Source: Sternotherus odoratus
Lineage: Eukaryota > Chordata > Testudines > Kinosternidae
Reading direction: 5' to 3'
Assembly: GCA_032164245.1 (NCBI GenBank)
Contig: JAVMKO010000006.1
Location: forward strand, 8,075,001-8,139,000
Length of the DNA stretch: 64,000 nucleotides
Shown: positions 9,448-21,261 of the stretch, piece after piece
Layout: each line of letters starts with the position of its first letter
How positions within the stretch are numbered: position 1 is the stretch's first letter
The notes under the pieces: generated by a model
Seen by the model: only the letters and a program-made list of their open reading frames with translations
What the model was told of the DNA's origin: nothing
Databases searched by the model: none
Position numbers and translations under genes: made by a program

Positions 9448-10654
9448 GTTGGAAATACTTTCTAGTAAAATGAAGTGACTCTCCAAAATTCCACAGGGGA
9501 GTTACGTCAGGGATGAATTTGGCCCATTGATTTAATTTGAACATTTTGCTAGACTAATACTGTAGTAGTGCTGTGTAGTTCTATATGAGAGACCTATGTT
9601 TCATTTACCATCTGATTCTCTTGCTCACTCACTAACAGAGGAGCAGGGAACTCAACATTTGAAGTGCCAGCATGCTCAGCCTCTCAGGGGATGCAGAGCA
9701 ATGGGGTATAATACTGGGTAATTCTCATGATGAGAATGGATTTGATGGAGAGAGGAAGCGTATGCATTTTCTTTCCCTTCTTTGTATTCACCATCTCTGT
9801 CAGTTTTTAAACAGTGGAGGAGAGGACGCATATCCTGATTTTGGTATGGAAAAAACCTACCTCCGGTTATGACCGACCTGGAGCGCTTAGATGCACCTTG
9901 CCATTCATTTTGAAAAATGTACTACTATACTTTCAGCTATGTATTCCAAAGGAGATTTTTTCAAGATGCCCCCTCCATTCCATGCAATACATATGTGTAT
10001 ACACACACACACACACACACACACGTACACACACAAACATTTTAATTCTTAAGAATACAATAAGCCTAAGGAAGCAAACATAGGGAGTGAACTATAAGTC
10101 TCAGGGAAATGCTCATTTAATATAATAAGTAATAAGCAGCTCCATCTTTCATGGCTTTTTTTCCAATTGCTTTTGGTAAGGGATCTGGATTTGTTTTAAT
10201 CCTTTTTAGTATGTAAAGCCCCAGATATTTCAGCCCCCTGGGGACCTAATTTTTTTTAAATTCCATTTTGAAAAATAAATGAAAACAGCAGTCAGAGATT
10301 GTCAGAATCTGTGAATTACTTATTTTTAATTTATTTTGTATCCCGAAAGTGACCCAAAAGTGTCCATTCAGAATAGGATGCTAGGCATTAGACTCTGTGG
10401 ATTAGTAATAAACAAGCACATCATCTAGGTACAGTAGCTCTTTGTACTCTTCGACCTACTTTGTTTCTGTTCTGGCTTGTTCTTTCCTGAAAGGCTGATT
10501 GGAATAGATGTAGCAATTTGGTCAGTGAATAACCAAAGCAATATAACCTAATGCATGTAGTGTACCATTTTAAAACCTACCTGGCACAAAATTGTTGTCA
10601 ACAGCCACATTTTTCTGCTATAAGGCATGGTGTAAAAAAAAATAATAATAAAAA
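9448..10654. other. SOCS4 intron with a CA microsatellite; no gene seen
   Basis: An imperfect (AC)n run lies at about 9998-10036, interrupted by GT. AT-rich sequence with short A/AAT runs at 10635-10660 precedes the SINE tail. No exon is supported. Confidence 0.55.
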
Positions 10655-10862
10655 AAATAAATGGAGATATACCAATCTCCTAGAACTGGAAAGACCTTGA
10701 AGGTCATCGAGTCCAGTCCCCTGCCTACACTAGCAGGATTGAGTACTGTCCCCTGACAGATTTTCTTGCCCCAAATCCCTAAATGGCCCCCTCAAGGATT
10801 GAACTCACAACCTTGGGTTTAGCAGGCCAATGCTCAAACCACTGAGCTATCCCTCCCCCCCA
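10655..10862 (-). repeat. tRNA-derived SINE (tortoise Pol III/SINE)
   Basis: On the minus strand this reads GGGATAGCTCAGTGGTTTGA (A-box region, ending near 10855), then GGGTTGTGAGTTCAATCC (B box), GAGGGGGCCATTTAGGG, and a tail with CCAGTTCTAGGAGATTGG followed by an AT-rich simple tail near 10635-10660. It closely matches the plus-strand copy at 30760. Confidence 0.92.
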
Positions 10863-10881
10863 GGGTATGTGTACCTTATTC

Positions 10882-11322
10882 CAGGGGTGCCAACCTGGGG
10901 CTCCGGAGCCACATATGGCTCTTCAGAAGTTAATATATGGCTCCTTGTTTAGGCACAGACTCCAGGGCTGGAGCTACAGGCACCAACTTTCCAATGTGCC
11001 GGGGGATTCTCACTGCTCAACCCCTGGTTCTGCTACAGTCCCTGCCCCCACTCCACCCTTCTCACCCCCTCTCCCGAGCATGCCACGCTCTCGCTCCTCG
11101 CCCTCCCTCCCTTTGAGAGCCTCTTGCATGCCACGAAACAGCTGATTGGGAGGTGCGGGGAGGGAGGTGGAGGAGCTGATTGGCAGCTACCGGAGGCCGG
11201 GAGGTACTGGGAGTGTGGGGAGCTATTGGGGTGGGGATGGCTGCTGACATATTACTGTGGCTCTTTGGCAATGTACATTGGTAAATTCTGTCTTCTCCTC
11301 AGGCTCAGGTTGGCCACCCCTG
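10882..11322. mobile_element. Non-autonomous hAT element, 441 bp, with perfect 8-bp TSD
   Basis: The termini CAGGGGTGCCAACCTGGGG and the complement of CAGGGGTGGCCAACCTGAG are inverted. The 8-bp duplication CCTTATTC is exact on both sides (10874-10881 and 11323-11330). The interior has hAT-type phrases such as GAGCCACATATGGCTCTTCA near the left and GTGGCTCTTTGGC near the right. There is no transposase. It sits about 240 bp before the SOCS4 coding exon. Confidence 0.95.
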
Positions 11323-11565
11323 CCTTATTCATACTCAAGGAGATGGTAACTACTGGAAAATATTAATAAGGGAGAAGGATTAAGTGTCTAGGTCTGCGAC
11401 CAAGGCAATGTTTGTGAAGAATCTTCCTAATGAATTGAGATTGATGTACATTATTTATACATATGCCAGCAGTTAATTGCTGGTAATGTCATTTATACAG
11501 TTGAGTTGGTCTTGTGTTGTGAACTTGTAAAGCTGTTAACCTAGTTGTGTTTTCTGTTTCCTTAG

Positions 11566-11647
11566 ATACTTCTAGAAAATGCCTGAAAGACGCTTCAAGC
11601 TGTAGAAACTGTAACAGAAAAACAGAACTGTCAAAACAGCTGTCAAA
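11566..11647 (+). other. SOCS4 5' UTR in the coding exon, with a short uORF
   Basis: The acceptor TTTCTGTTTCCTTAG ends at 11565. The 82-nt leader in this exon contains an upstream ATG at 11579 opening an 8-codon frame that ends with TAG at 11603-11605, leaving 42 nt before the main ATG. The main start has a purine at -3 and G at +4 (AAAATGG), a good initiation context. Confidence 0.75.
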
Positions 11648-12958
11648 ATGGCGGAAAATAAAGAAAGTAATAGTAAAAATGTTGATGTAAGACCCAAAAC
11701 CACCCGTAGTAGGAGCGCAGACAGAAAGGATGGTTACGTATGGAGTGGAAAGAAGCTCTCATGGTCAAAAAAGAATGAGAATTGTTCTGATGGTGAAGCA
11801 GCAAGTAGTGTAGGAAAACCAGCGGCTGGTTTAAAGAACCAAGAGCGGAAGCACAGCTGTTCATCTATTGAGCTGGATTTAGATCGTTCATGTGGCCACC
11901 GATTTCTAGGCCGGTCTCTTAAACAGAAATTGCAAGATGCTGTGGGACAGTGTTTTCCTATAAAGAATTGTAGCAGTCGGCACTCTTCAGTGCTTCCATC
12001 AAAGAGAAAAATTCATATCAGTGAATTAATGCTAGATAAGTGTCCTTTCCCACCGCGATCAGAGCTAGCTTTTCGATGGCATTTAATTAAAAGACACACT
12101 GCCCCCATAAATCAAAAATCAGAAGATTGGATAATTGCTGATTTATCCCAAAATGAAGAGAAGAATGATCATCTGAGAGATGGAGAGAGCACAGATGGGG
12201 GAGGAAATGCTTTCTCACAGCCATGTGATATTACAGATGGCAACTCCTGTAAATGTGATCCTAGGACTGAATCGGTTATGAGTAAGGTGTTAAAGAACAA
12301 TAAAGAGGAGAGTGATATGGACTCTGATGATGACATTATAACACTTTGCACAAGTTCTAGAAAGAGGAACAAACCCAAATGGGAAATGGATGATGAGCTG
12401 TTACAGTTGGAAACTCCTCCCAAATATCATACCCAGATAGATTATGTCCATTGTCTTGTCCCAGACCTTCTCCAGATCAATAACAATCCATGCTACTGGG
12501 GTGTAATGGACAAATATGCAGCTGAGGCACTACTAGAAGGAAAGCCAGAAGGAACTTTTTTACTACGAGACTCTGCTCAAGAAGACTATTTGTTTTCTGT
12601 TAGTTTTAGACGCTATAGTCGTTCTCTTCATGCAAGAATTGAACAGTGGAATCATAACTTCAGCTTTGATGCTCATGATCCTTGTGTCTTCCATTCTCCT
12701 GACATTACTGGTCTCTTAGAGCATTATAAAGACCCGAGCTCTTGTATGTTCTTTGAACCACTTTTATCCACTCCCTTAAACAGGACTTTTCCTTTCTCCC
12801 TTCAGCATCTATGCAGAACAGTTATTTGCAACTCTACAACATATGATGGCATTGATGCTCTTCCTATTCCTCCATCTGTCAAGTTATATCTGAAGGAATA
12901 TCACTATAAATCAAAAGTTAGAGTACTCAGGATCGATGTACCAGAGCAACAAAGCTAG
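11648..12958 (+). CDS. SOCS4: SOCS4, suppressor of cytokine signalling 4
   Basis: This is a complete 436-residue protein encoded in one exon, close to the roughly 440 residues of mammalian SOCS4. The N-terminal part, about residues 1-275, is long and mostly low-complexity, with a conserved basic/hydrophobic patch near 115-150 (KRKIHISELML, FRWHLIKRH) typical of SOCS4/SOCS5. The SH2 domain begins near C282 (CYWGVMDKYAAEALL) and includes FLLRDS with the phosphotyrosine-binding arginine R307. The SOCS box follows: elongin-binding LCRTVI at 388-393 and Cul5-box LPIP at 405-408. By family knowledge, the SH2 domain binds phosphotyrosine targets (EGFR among them) and the box recruits Elongin B/C-Cul5-Rbx2 for ubiquitination in the cytoplasm. 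SOCS5 is the nearest alternative, but SOCS5 is longer and the WDHD1/MAPK1IP1L neighbourhood argues for SOCS4. Confidence 0.97.
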   Translation: MAENKESNSKNVDVRPKTTRSRSADRKDGYVWSGKKLSWSKKNENCSDGEAASSVGKPAAGLKNQERKHSCSSIELDLDRSCGHRFLGRSLKQKLQDAVGQCFPIKNCSSRHSSVLPSKRKIHISELMLDKCPFPPRSELAFRWHLIKRHTAPINQKSEDWIIADLSQNEEKNDHLRDGESTDGGGNAFSQPCDITDGNSCKCDPRTESVMSKVLKNNKEESDMDSDDDIITLCTSSRKRNKPKWEMDDELLQLETPPKYHTQIDYVHCLVPDLLQINNNPCYWGVMDKYAAEALLEGKPEGTFLLRDSAQEDYLFSVSFRRYSRSLHARIEQWNHNFSFDAHDPCVFHSPDITGLLEHYKDPSSCMFFEPLLSTPLNRTFPFSLQHLCRTVICNSTTYDGIDALPIPPSVKLYLKEYHYKSKVRVLRIDVPEQQS

Positions 12959-13825
12959 AATGTTGTTTGGGGGGGAATAGGGGTTGTTTCTTGATCTGAT
13001 AAAGTTTGTGTTATCCTTCCTCCCTTGAATTTTTTTCTCTGTCAGTCTGACTCTTTTCTGCAGTTTATTTACTGTCCAAACTGACCTCTCCCTGGGTCTT
13101 TCTATCCAAATGTACTTTTACTTTTCCTGCCACCCCTTTTTAGTCAAGTCACTAGAGTCTGTGGTTTTTTGATAATGTTCATACCCTAAGGTTTTATGCA
13201 ATTTCAGGTAGGTTTTCTAGGGTTTCCACATAGGGATAGTCTTTAGATTTAAAAATAAAAATTCATATTTGAATTTGATCTGTCTTTTTATATTGTAATT
13301 TGCATATGTTGCAGGCATGTTTGAAATGTATGCACTGTAAACTAAAGATTGACTAATCTGTATTTTCTATATATCTTTTAAAATGAGTGCTAATGACCTA
13401 TATATAAAGTAAAAATAATCAGTCTATTTCTAACACTATTACTGTGTGTAAAACATTATTCAGTCTTAATATTTTGATGGGCAGTTATTGCTATGAAGTC
13501 TTTTCTACTTTTTTTCTTTAAACACTTGTGACATAGCACTGTTTTATCTTGCACTGTTAATCCTGAAAAGAAGGTGGATAACCTTTTTACTTCATTAGTA
13601 GCAGGAGGGCTTTTTGTTTAAATATGGTTTAGAAGAAATAGCTACAGATTGATCAAATGCTGTATCTCCCCAGACAAGATTGCTTTCTGCCAAATTCCGT
13701 GTGCAAGAAAATTATGCATAGATAATCTTCCAGAAAGCTGCGCCATTTTGTTATATTTGTATGATCATTTACAAAAATCAAACTCTTGCCTTCTTTTCAA
13801 TAAAGTTATTATTCTGCTCATACTT
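12959..13825 (+). other. SOCS4 3' UTR (proximal form)
   Basis: AT-rich sequence follows the stop codon and contains several ATTTA-like and poly-T stretches. It ends at a well-formed AATAAA at 13799-13804 followed by a TG/T-rich stretch. Cleavage is expected near 13820-13825. Mammalian SOCS4 transcripts have long 3' UTRs, so more distal ends are possible (see 19551). Confidence 0.55.
13799..13804 (+). terminator. Polyadenylation signal AATAAA, probable SOCS4
   Basis: A canonical AATAAA on the gene strand, 841 nt after the stop codon, followed by GTTATTATTCTG. It is the first well-contexted signal after the stop; an AATAAA inside an A-rich run near 13254 is weaker. Confidence 0.5.
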
Positions 13826-15354
13826 GAATCAATGGCACAATCCAAGTGAACCTCAGTGGTGCAGGGTCAGGCATAGAAAGAGTTACTGTAAATGGCAGAG
13901 GGGCCCAATTCTGTGATGTGCTGAGCACTCCCCAGTCTCATTGTCTTCATTGAAGGGACTCACCTCTGCTTATGGCACTGGGCCTAGATTAGCAGTCTGT
14001 CAAATGTGATAAGTAATAATATAGGTAACTAAAGTGAGCGTATTGTTTTTCCCTTAAACCATGTGGACTGTTTTGACATGTTGAATAATCCCTTAGGAAT
14101 TTAGGCCCTGATCCTTTCATATGGGATTAACTTGACTCATGAGTAGTCTCTTTGATTTAAATGAGATCACTCACATGCATAAATGTTTGCAGAACTGGAA
14201 TTTAAAAAACATTGTTTCTTTGGCCATTTTAGTTTCAGTTGTCAGAAAACTATGTGAATTTGTGGGCAGCAAATCTCCCCTCCTCCCAAAGTTGGAGACT
14301 GTGCCAGGAGTGGTTGTGCAAACTTTCCCACACAGCTCCACTGAAGCGCTGCATTCCTTATCTAAAAATTCTTCTGTGATGTCATTTTAAGATTCAACCC
14401 AGACCAATTAGGGATTGTGTAATCGCCTCCCTTGCAACTCTGGATGCCTTAAATGCTAGGCTGCTGTGGGTCACAGCCTGAATGCCAACAGTCAGTCTAC
14501 AAGCATGCAGGTTACACCCGGGCTTCCACAGCCTAGTTACTGTTTGCAGAGTGATGCCAGTGCCCCCCAAATACCACATTTCCTTAGGTGTCTCCCTACA
14601 GCCCTCTCTTGGAACATTCACAGAAGTTATGTTTGTTGCTCCTTTCAAGAGACTACACTGCAGGTTGTTAATTTAACTGAGATTTGACAAACACTTACTT
14701 TGGTCACAGAACTGAATTAAGTTTTAGTCTTAGAAGGGTATTTTTGCCTATGACTTTTTGTTCAAGAAACCGTAAAAGTAAAACAAGTTTATTAAACAAA
14801 GTCATCGGGTCAAATTATACCCTGTTCTATTTGTATACAGAATACAAATAGAAAGGGTTACAAACAAACAAAAGTAAAAATGCCTTTCTAAGATTAAAAC
14901 TTGATTTCAGTATGATACAATCATTGCCAAAGTAGGCTTCTCCCCTATAGTCAGTTCCTCAAGCCTTCAACCCTTATTGAACATTTGACATTGAAGGACC
15001 CAATGTACTTTGATTTCAAGAGCTCTGGCCTCTTGAATCACGCAAGTAATGGATAACTGTCTTTTTGCCCCTTTATATCACTCTAAAGTTCATTGTCTCT
15101 GTTTCAAGAGTCAGGAAGGCTTCCTGTGGACTTTCTATCCCCCTGTTGATTTGTATGTTAGGAAGGCTTCCGTTGTCTGGATTGCAGAGTGCTTAATTTA
15201 CATTGGAGACAGGTAGAGAGTTGCCTTCCCTCCTGTCAGAGAGAGAACTTTTTTCTCCTGAGTTTGGTCACATACTTTAAAGCATAATGTCAGTGAATAT
15301 CCATAATTCCTCATATAGTGTTAGTGCATACATTTCACAATGATATTAATCACC
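13826..15354. other. Intergenic or distal 3' UTR; unassigned, partly repeat-like
   Basis: No gene is visible. From about 14700 the sequence looks like an interspersed repeat I do not recognise: a GAAACCGTAAAAGTAAAACA phrase, and GGAAGGCTTCC words at 15117 and 15161. It resumes after the PLE insertion at 15366-15582. Confidence 0.4.
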
Positions 15355-15365
15355 AGCATGTCATA

Positions 15366-15582
15366 AAACGAGGAAGACTTTGTAGCACCTTAGAGACTAA
15401 CCAGTTTATTTCAGCATAAGCTTTCATGGACTATAGCTCACTTCATTGGATGAAGTTGCATCCGATGAAGTGAGCTATAGACCACAAAAGCTTATGCTGA
15501 TATAAACTGGTTAGTCTCTAAGGTGCTACAAAGTCTTCCTCGTTTTATTTACGGATACAGACTAACACGGCTGCTAATCTTA
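15366..15582 (+). mobile_element. Penelope-like element remnant with inverted arms and 11-bp TSD
   Basis: The left arm (about 15366-15445) is the reverse complement of the right arm (about 15461-15548): both contain GTAGCACCTTAGAGACTAAC and its complement. The right arm is followed by the PLE tail GATACAGACTAACACGGCTG. The direct repeat AGCATGTCATA flanks it exactly (15355-15365, 15583-15593). Hammerhead-like boxes are decayed here: CCGATGA, and AAAA in place of GAAA in the right arm. Confidence 0.85.
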
Positions 15583-15593
15583 AGCATGTCATA

Positions 15594-18110
15594 GGCTTTC
15601 ATAAGACTTTATTCAATATACTTTTCTAATACGAGCAGTATTGTTCATAATCAGTAGATTCAATTGCTTCTTATTTGAGGTTTAGACCCCCTGTCTTTAT
15701 AGACCAATACAATTTTGAAATGTATTCTCAGATAAAGTAACTTTTCTCCTAGGGCGAAGAGATGCCATTCAGTCTGGTAAAGGCTTCATGCTGGTTCCTC
15801 CCCATGTTAGCTTGACAGCTTTGTTTCCTTTTTATGTAAAAGTACCTTCAGTATTTCTGCCTGAGGAGCAGGCTAGTCAGACAAACAAATTCACATTCCT
15901 TCATCTCAGGCAGCCTAGGCTTATGCCTTTCTTGCCAAACACATTTAAAGAACATACTTAACTCTTTGTACACGTCCCATCCATACGCCACTCAGGAATA
16001 TTAATTGTCAGTGAGTTATTAGTTTTCCAGTGATGCCATCTTTTGGGTGTATATCATGACATCAGTGTGTTGGGGGTAGTGAGTATGTCAGGCCTGACAA
16101 GTTGCCGACAGAATAGTGAACCACTAATGGGCCTCCGCAACACATCTTCCTTTTCAGGCCTCAGCCTTCTCAACATAGAAAATACTCTGAACTAATCCGG
16201 TGTCCTTGTGATGTAGACATATTCCCACTAGGGACTAAAAGGAGACCATTGTGTTTGTTTTCACTTGTGGTTTAAATTGGTTTTGTACCGGTCTCCAGGG
16301 ATAAAATATTGGTGCATCTCTCCATGAACACAATGGAGCAGATTCTCAGCTGGTGTAAACTATCATAGCACCATTGATGAGTCTGTCAAAAGTTCACATC
16401 AGTTGAGCCTCTGCCCCATATGTGCAAATGGCTATTAAGGAACTGATCACATATGAAACTATCCATAGCCATCAATGCTTACTTTCTTGTACTGCTTCAC
16501 TTCAATTAACTTCATTGAATAGACAGACCTTCTCTTAAGAGGATTCATGATCTTTTTTTTAAGCTAGTTCATTTGAGGAAATCTGTTTCTTCATTATCTA
16601 TGACTACCATAGTCACATAAGACTGGATGAAAAACGGGAATCCTCTTTTGTCTCATGTGTTACAGAGCATCGAGCACAACTAGGTATTGGTCCACGATTG
16701 ACAAATAAATAGTCCAAACCTAAAATTATCCAAAATTTGCAGAGGCACTTTGTGTGCTTAATCAAACTGGTCTCCGTCAGAAATTCCAATATAAGCAAGC
16801 ACTTCATAACTAAAGGTTTACTTACTCAAGTGGAATTGATCATCATGTTTTCCACACCACTACAGAAACTAGATTGCAACTCATAAAGATGAGCTAATAT
16901 ATTTAAGTTCTTACACTGAACCCATTAAGAAGGAAGATGAGTGCTTTACTGAAGGCTTACAAAGCTAAGACTGTCTTCATTTTCAACAACAAAAGTTGTC
17001 CCTTCATAATGAAAGGCCATCAGACAAATGTGTCGTGGATGCAATTTTAAAGCTGCTGCATTTTTTCACCGTTGTCTATGTATTTTTATGCAGCCTCTAT
17101 AATTGTGGCATCTGTTAAAACACAAATGAAACAGTAGCTTGGTTATTTCAGATTTTTCTACAATTTTGAGAGACTAAATAGTTCAATAGGATGACCCCTG
17201 TGTGTGTAAAAACAGCCTTTCATGTGTGGGTTAATTAATCATAACTGTTTAAAGTGACGAGATAGGGAACAAAATTGGTGAACAAGTTTTGAAAATTTGT
17301 GCAGGTTTTTGTTTTGTTTTGCCAATTCATTTAATGTGATTTTGTGCACCCCAGGGATCTTACTGGGTGTGTCATTTCACAAGACAAATATATTTATTTT
17401 TAACTGTGAAGCAGGTAAAAAGTTTAAAAGCCCCTTTTGTTAAAAAATTCAAACTGACTAGTTTTTGAGAAAGAGCCCTCTAAGAGGCTGTCTGGTTTAG
17501 AACATCTCTGAGTTCTTTTTCCACCTCTGTCACTAAGACACTTGCTAACACGTTGTCTTAAATACAAGGCCTAACACCACCTCTGTGAACTATCTGCTTC
17601 AAAGATAACTGGGGCTGACAGAAGTTAAGCAATGGGCTCAATTTTACACAGAGAGTTAGTGTCAGAAGCCAGATAATTCATGTTTTTACGATTCCCAGGT
17701 CCATGCAAAATCTAGTAGACCTGGGCCTGCCATTTAACCTCAGGGGCTTGATTTTTTCCCCATGGTAATCCTACACTATATCCACCGCTCCTATTGTCTG
17801 AGGCTGCAACTATTAGAAGTTCTGGTCTGCTGCTCACCAAGCCTCACCTTGTGCTATATAGATCACACACCGTAGTCAGTGTTAGGAAAATCCATATACA
17901 CAGCTGAGTACTGCTGTAGACTGACACTACAATTCCTATTCCTACCCCAAGACTCCTCCCCTAAAGCTGACCCAGTGGATAAACTCATGCATAAGTCAAT
18001 AGTTTGATAACTGGTCCACATGTTTGTCATGAGGCAAATTGTTCTTTCCCACCCATGCTTCCCCAAGTCAACAAATGAGTGCCAGCAAATTGTCATTTGT
18101 AGGTCACAGT
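15594..18110. other. Intergenic or distal 3' UTR, no gene seen
   Basis: AT-rich sequence. The first 400 bp continues the unidentified repeat-like stretch interrupted by the PLE. I find no splice-bounded exon, tRNA or other supported feature. Confidence 0.45.
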
Positions 18111-18114
18111 CAAG

Positions 18115-18340
18115 AGAGCCATTGTGTTAGGTACTGTACATACACATAGTAAGAGATTGCTGTCTTATCTATTTACGTTACAGACACTAAACATGGGAAG
18201 GGGCAGGGGTACAGAGATGTGAAGCAGTTGACACAGGATTATACAGCAGGTCAATGGCTAACCTGGGAATACCACCCGAATCTCCCGAAACAAAGCCCAA
18301 TACCTTATTCACTGGACCACTCGGCCAGTCTGGTCATAAA
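18115..18340 (-). repeat. MIR/L2-like old repeat
   Basis: The phrases GTGTTAGGTACTGTACATAC, GATTATACAGCAGGTCAATG, CCTGGGAATACCACCCGAAT and TTCACTGGACCACTC recall the antisense of a MIR/L2-type repeat (the core with the acacagcaggtcagtgg word). Boundaries are approximate; divergence is high. Confidence 0.5.
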
Positions 18341-21128
18341 CAGACGTGGGGCCTGGGTACCACTTTGAAGTGCTTTCTTTACCCCTACATTAGAAACATG
18401 TCAAGCTGATTGTAATACATGTGAAATGCTTTTAACTTTTGCTAGGTAGGCCTCCTGCCTGGTAAAAAGCCTGGCTACCATTATCTTCAGTAAAATAGTT
18501 GGTAAGAAAGCATAGGAAGGAAAGTCAGGCCCTGTAATGCACAGTGAACAAATTTCAGATCTAAGCTTTTCTTACAAAAAATAATAGTTTTGGTTATTAC
18601 TCTTTACATTGGATTTTACTCCCACTGAGTTTCTATAGCTCTCTGCAGCAATGTGATTGTTCTGACATCAGCAATGCAGAGCCCTGGTAACTCCCACTGG
18701 AGTGAGTGAAGGTTTTAGGTGCATGTCTGATAATCTGGGGTGTATATTTCTTGTCGATTTTACTACTCTTGTCAGCAGCTTCGAACCAATGAAAGCTACG
18801 GTGCAGTCATGTGTTACAAGCTAGATCTCTTTCGTGGCACACCCAGCTGGGAAGAAATACAGGGATCATAATTTATGTGCTGTCCCTTTAAAGAAGCTGC
18901 CCACGTTTCCAATATAAAGAAGGAATATTTGTATGATGCTGTCATACATGGCCTTACTGTAAAACTGACATGCTCTTAAATAATTAAAAATGGGGTACTT
19001 TAATTTTGAAAAAAGACCCCATAGGAAGGAGGTTGAAGGAAGCTTTTAGTCAGCTTTGAGGCTAGATGTATTGATCTGGTGATCAATCCCATCTTCTTTC
19101 CTGAATTTAAAGCTAATGGGAGATTGTGGTCAAAGATGAGTGGCTTTTAGTTAAGGTTTTTGACTCTTATAAATAATACAACAAATGTCTTAGTAAGTAA
19201 TAAGAAATAAGGAATTCACTCATTCTTTTAAATAGAACAAATGTGGCAAACAAGACTCAGCTGTAATTTTTGAAGTCATTTATTAGACAAATTGCTCTTC
19301 CCTACTTTTTTACAAGAGAGAGACATAAACCATTATATTATTTATTCATGAATCATAGCCATTAAGATGATAAATCAAATTATCAGCTTCCTGTCTCTTC
19401 AGTTTTAATCATTTTTTATAGTTCATGTAATATAAAGACAGCTTCCTTCCTATGAAACAAGAGACCTTCAGAGACCTATTTATTGTAAACGTACATTTCC
19501 TTCCCATTTCTAAGTATATCCTAGTGATTTTCTCTGTCAATTTTAGCTGTAATAAAAATCCAATAAAGAACTTGTACATTGGTCCGATGTAGCAAAATTA
19601 TCTGTGAAGAAAGTGGGTTTTTTTAGTCTCTGAAGTACATTATATTAGAAAATGTTGTTGAGGTTTGTTTGTTTGTATTTTTTTATGTGTATGGGATGTG
19701 ATAAAGTTGATGGCATAATGAGACAGAAATCTTGACCACAGCTCATATACTGCTGATGGGAGCTTTCTCAGATGGTTTGGGATTTTAGGTTGATCTATAC
19801 AATATTCTCACGTTCTTTGATACTGAGAACCATCTTCTTTCTCAGCCCCAGCACTGCAGTCATATATCTATTATATTCTGCCTCTCGGTAGGATGCACAA
19901 GAACTAATGCCACTGGAACTGGCTAGCACTATGGAATGATGCAAACACTATTTCAAACAGCCTCTCCTCATTGCTTTCCATCTGCACCAGCCTTTGTTTG
20001 CTTCAGAAACCAAACGTTTGATTTTAAGTTGTAGACTGTGATATGTGTAGAGTCATCTGGGGGGCAGAGTATCTATTCTGACACAAACTGGACTACTGTC
20101 GGGTGGCAATAGCTGTTTCCATTGCCCTGCGTGAGATTTAACCTCTTGTATACATTGATTTCCATTGGAAACAGAAGCTGCAGCTGTTAACTGATCTTTA
20201 AACTGGATTGTCCAGATTAAATGCTACTCTCAGAAAGCAAGGGTGAGAGCAGTTACCAAGAGCGTCATGAAAGCCTTTAGAATGATGGAAATATTCATGT
20301 TGTGCTACAGTGTAAAAATCGATACAGGTTTACTCAACTCTGCATGATTTGCTAGGGCTGCATATAAAATCAATAGTACATGCATGAGGTGAATTGCAGT
20401 AACTTCACCCCCAATACTCATTGTAATTATTGCCTCAATGAGTGTTGCTGATGCTTTATCTAAATGTTTCCCCTCTGACAATCAAGTCAAAATGCTAAGG
20501 AGTGCATGTATTTTTCAAGGTGTTTGTTGCACCTCTAAAGATTCTGGTAAATTTCCCCGGACTCCAGATCTGCTCTTACGGATGCTCAGAGGGAGTTTTA
20601 CTATAAGACCCCTTGGTTGGGTTGTCTGCATCTACAAACAGGAACCTCTATTGCTAGAGCTAAAGAATCCGTCCACAGCTTGAAGGCTGTAGCAGGCTTA
20701 TAAGCTTCTTTATGAGGTCTGGCCTGAGAAAGGACAAAAGCACACTTAGCCAGTGTGTTACACCATTGGCTTTGAGGGGAGCTGAATCAGGCATTTGGAT
20801 GCAATACCTCTCCTTTCTCCATCCACCCCCGCCCCTCCCTATCCACACACACACATACTTGGCAAACTCAACCCTCCCTGATCTTTTGTTGCATATTCTA
20901 AAAGTGGCTGTTTTGCTCATTTTATTTTCTCCACACTCTGTAGGTAAGTGCCTGTCTCCAGGGGAGGTTGGCATTCATACCCATGATAAAGCCTGAGTGT
21001 TTCCTTATTTTCATTAATTCTTCTGTGGCATCTCTGTCCCTGATTCTGTTCCCTGAGATGTCAGTGGCAAAATTTACACTGACCTTTATATATCTGTTAA
21101 AGGTGCCAAGATTCGTAGATTCCCAGGC
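18341..21128. other. AT-rich stretch, no gene seen; possible distal polyadenylation signals
   Basis: No coding region is visible. Two AATAAA words lie close together at 19551-19556 and 19562-19567, followed by a GT-containing stretch, which could be a distal end of a long SOCS4 3' UTR. That would make the UTR about 6.6 kb including a PLE, and is only a possibility. A short (CA)n run lies at about 20846-20858. Confidence 0.35.
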
Positions 21129-21240
21129 CAGTGTTTCTCAACTTGGGGGTCATGGGAAAGCTTTGGGGGTGGGGTCCTCAAACAGGGCTGGTGTTAGGGG
21201 GTAGGAAGCACTGTGTCTGAGGCCCTGTGCCAAAGGGTTA
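21129..21240. mobile_element. hAT-type end fragment
   Basis: CAGTGTTTCTCAACTTGGGG at 21129 resembles the outer end of a hAT family. No partner inverted end was found, so this is a fragment. A short repeat of AAAGGGTTAAATCC follows at 21232-21260. Confidence 0.4.
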
Positions 21241-21261
21241 AATCCAAAGGGTTAAATCCAA

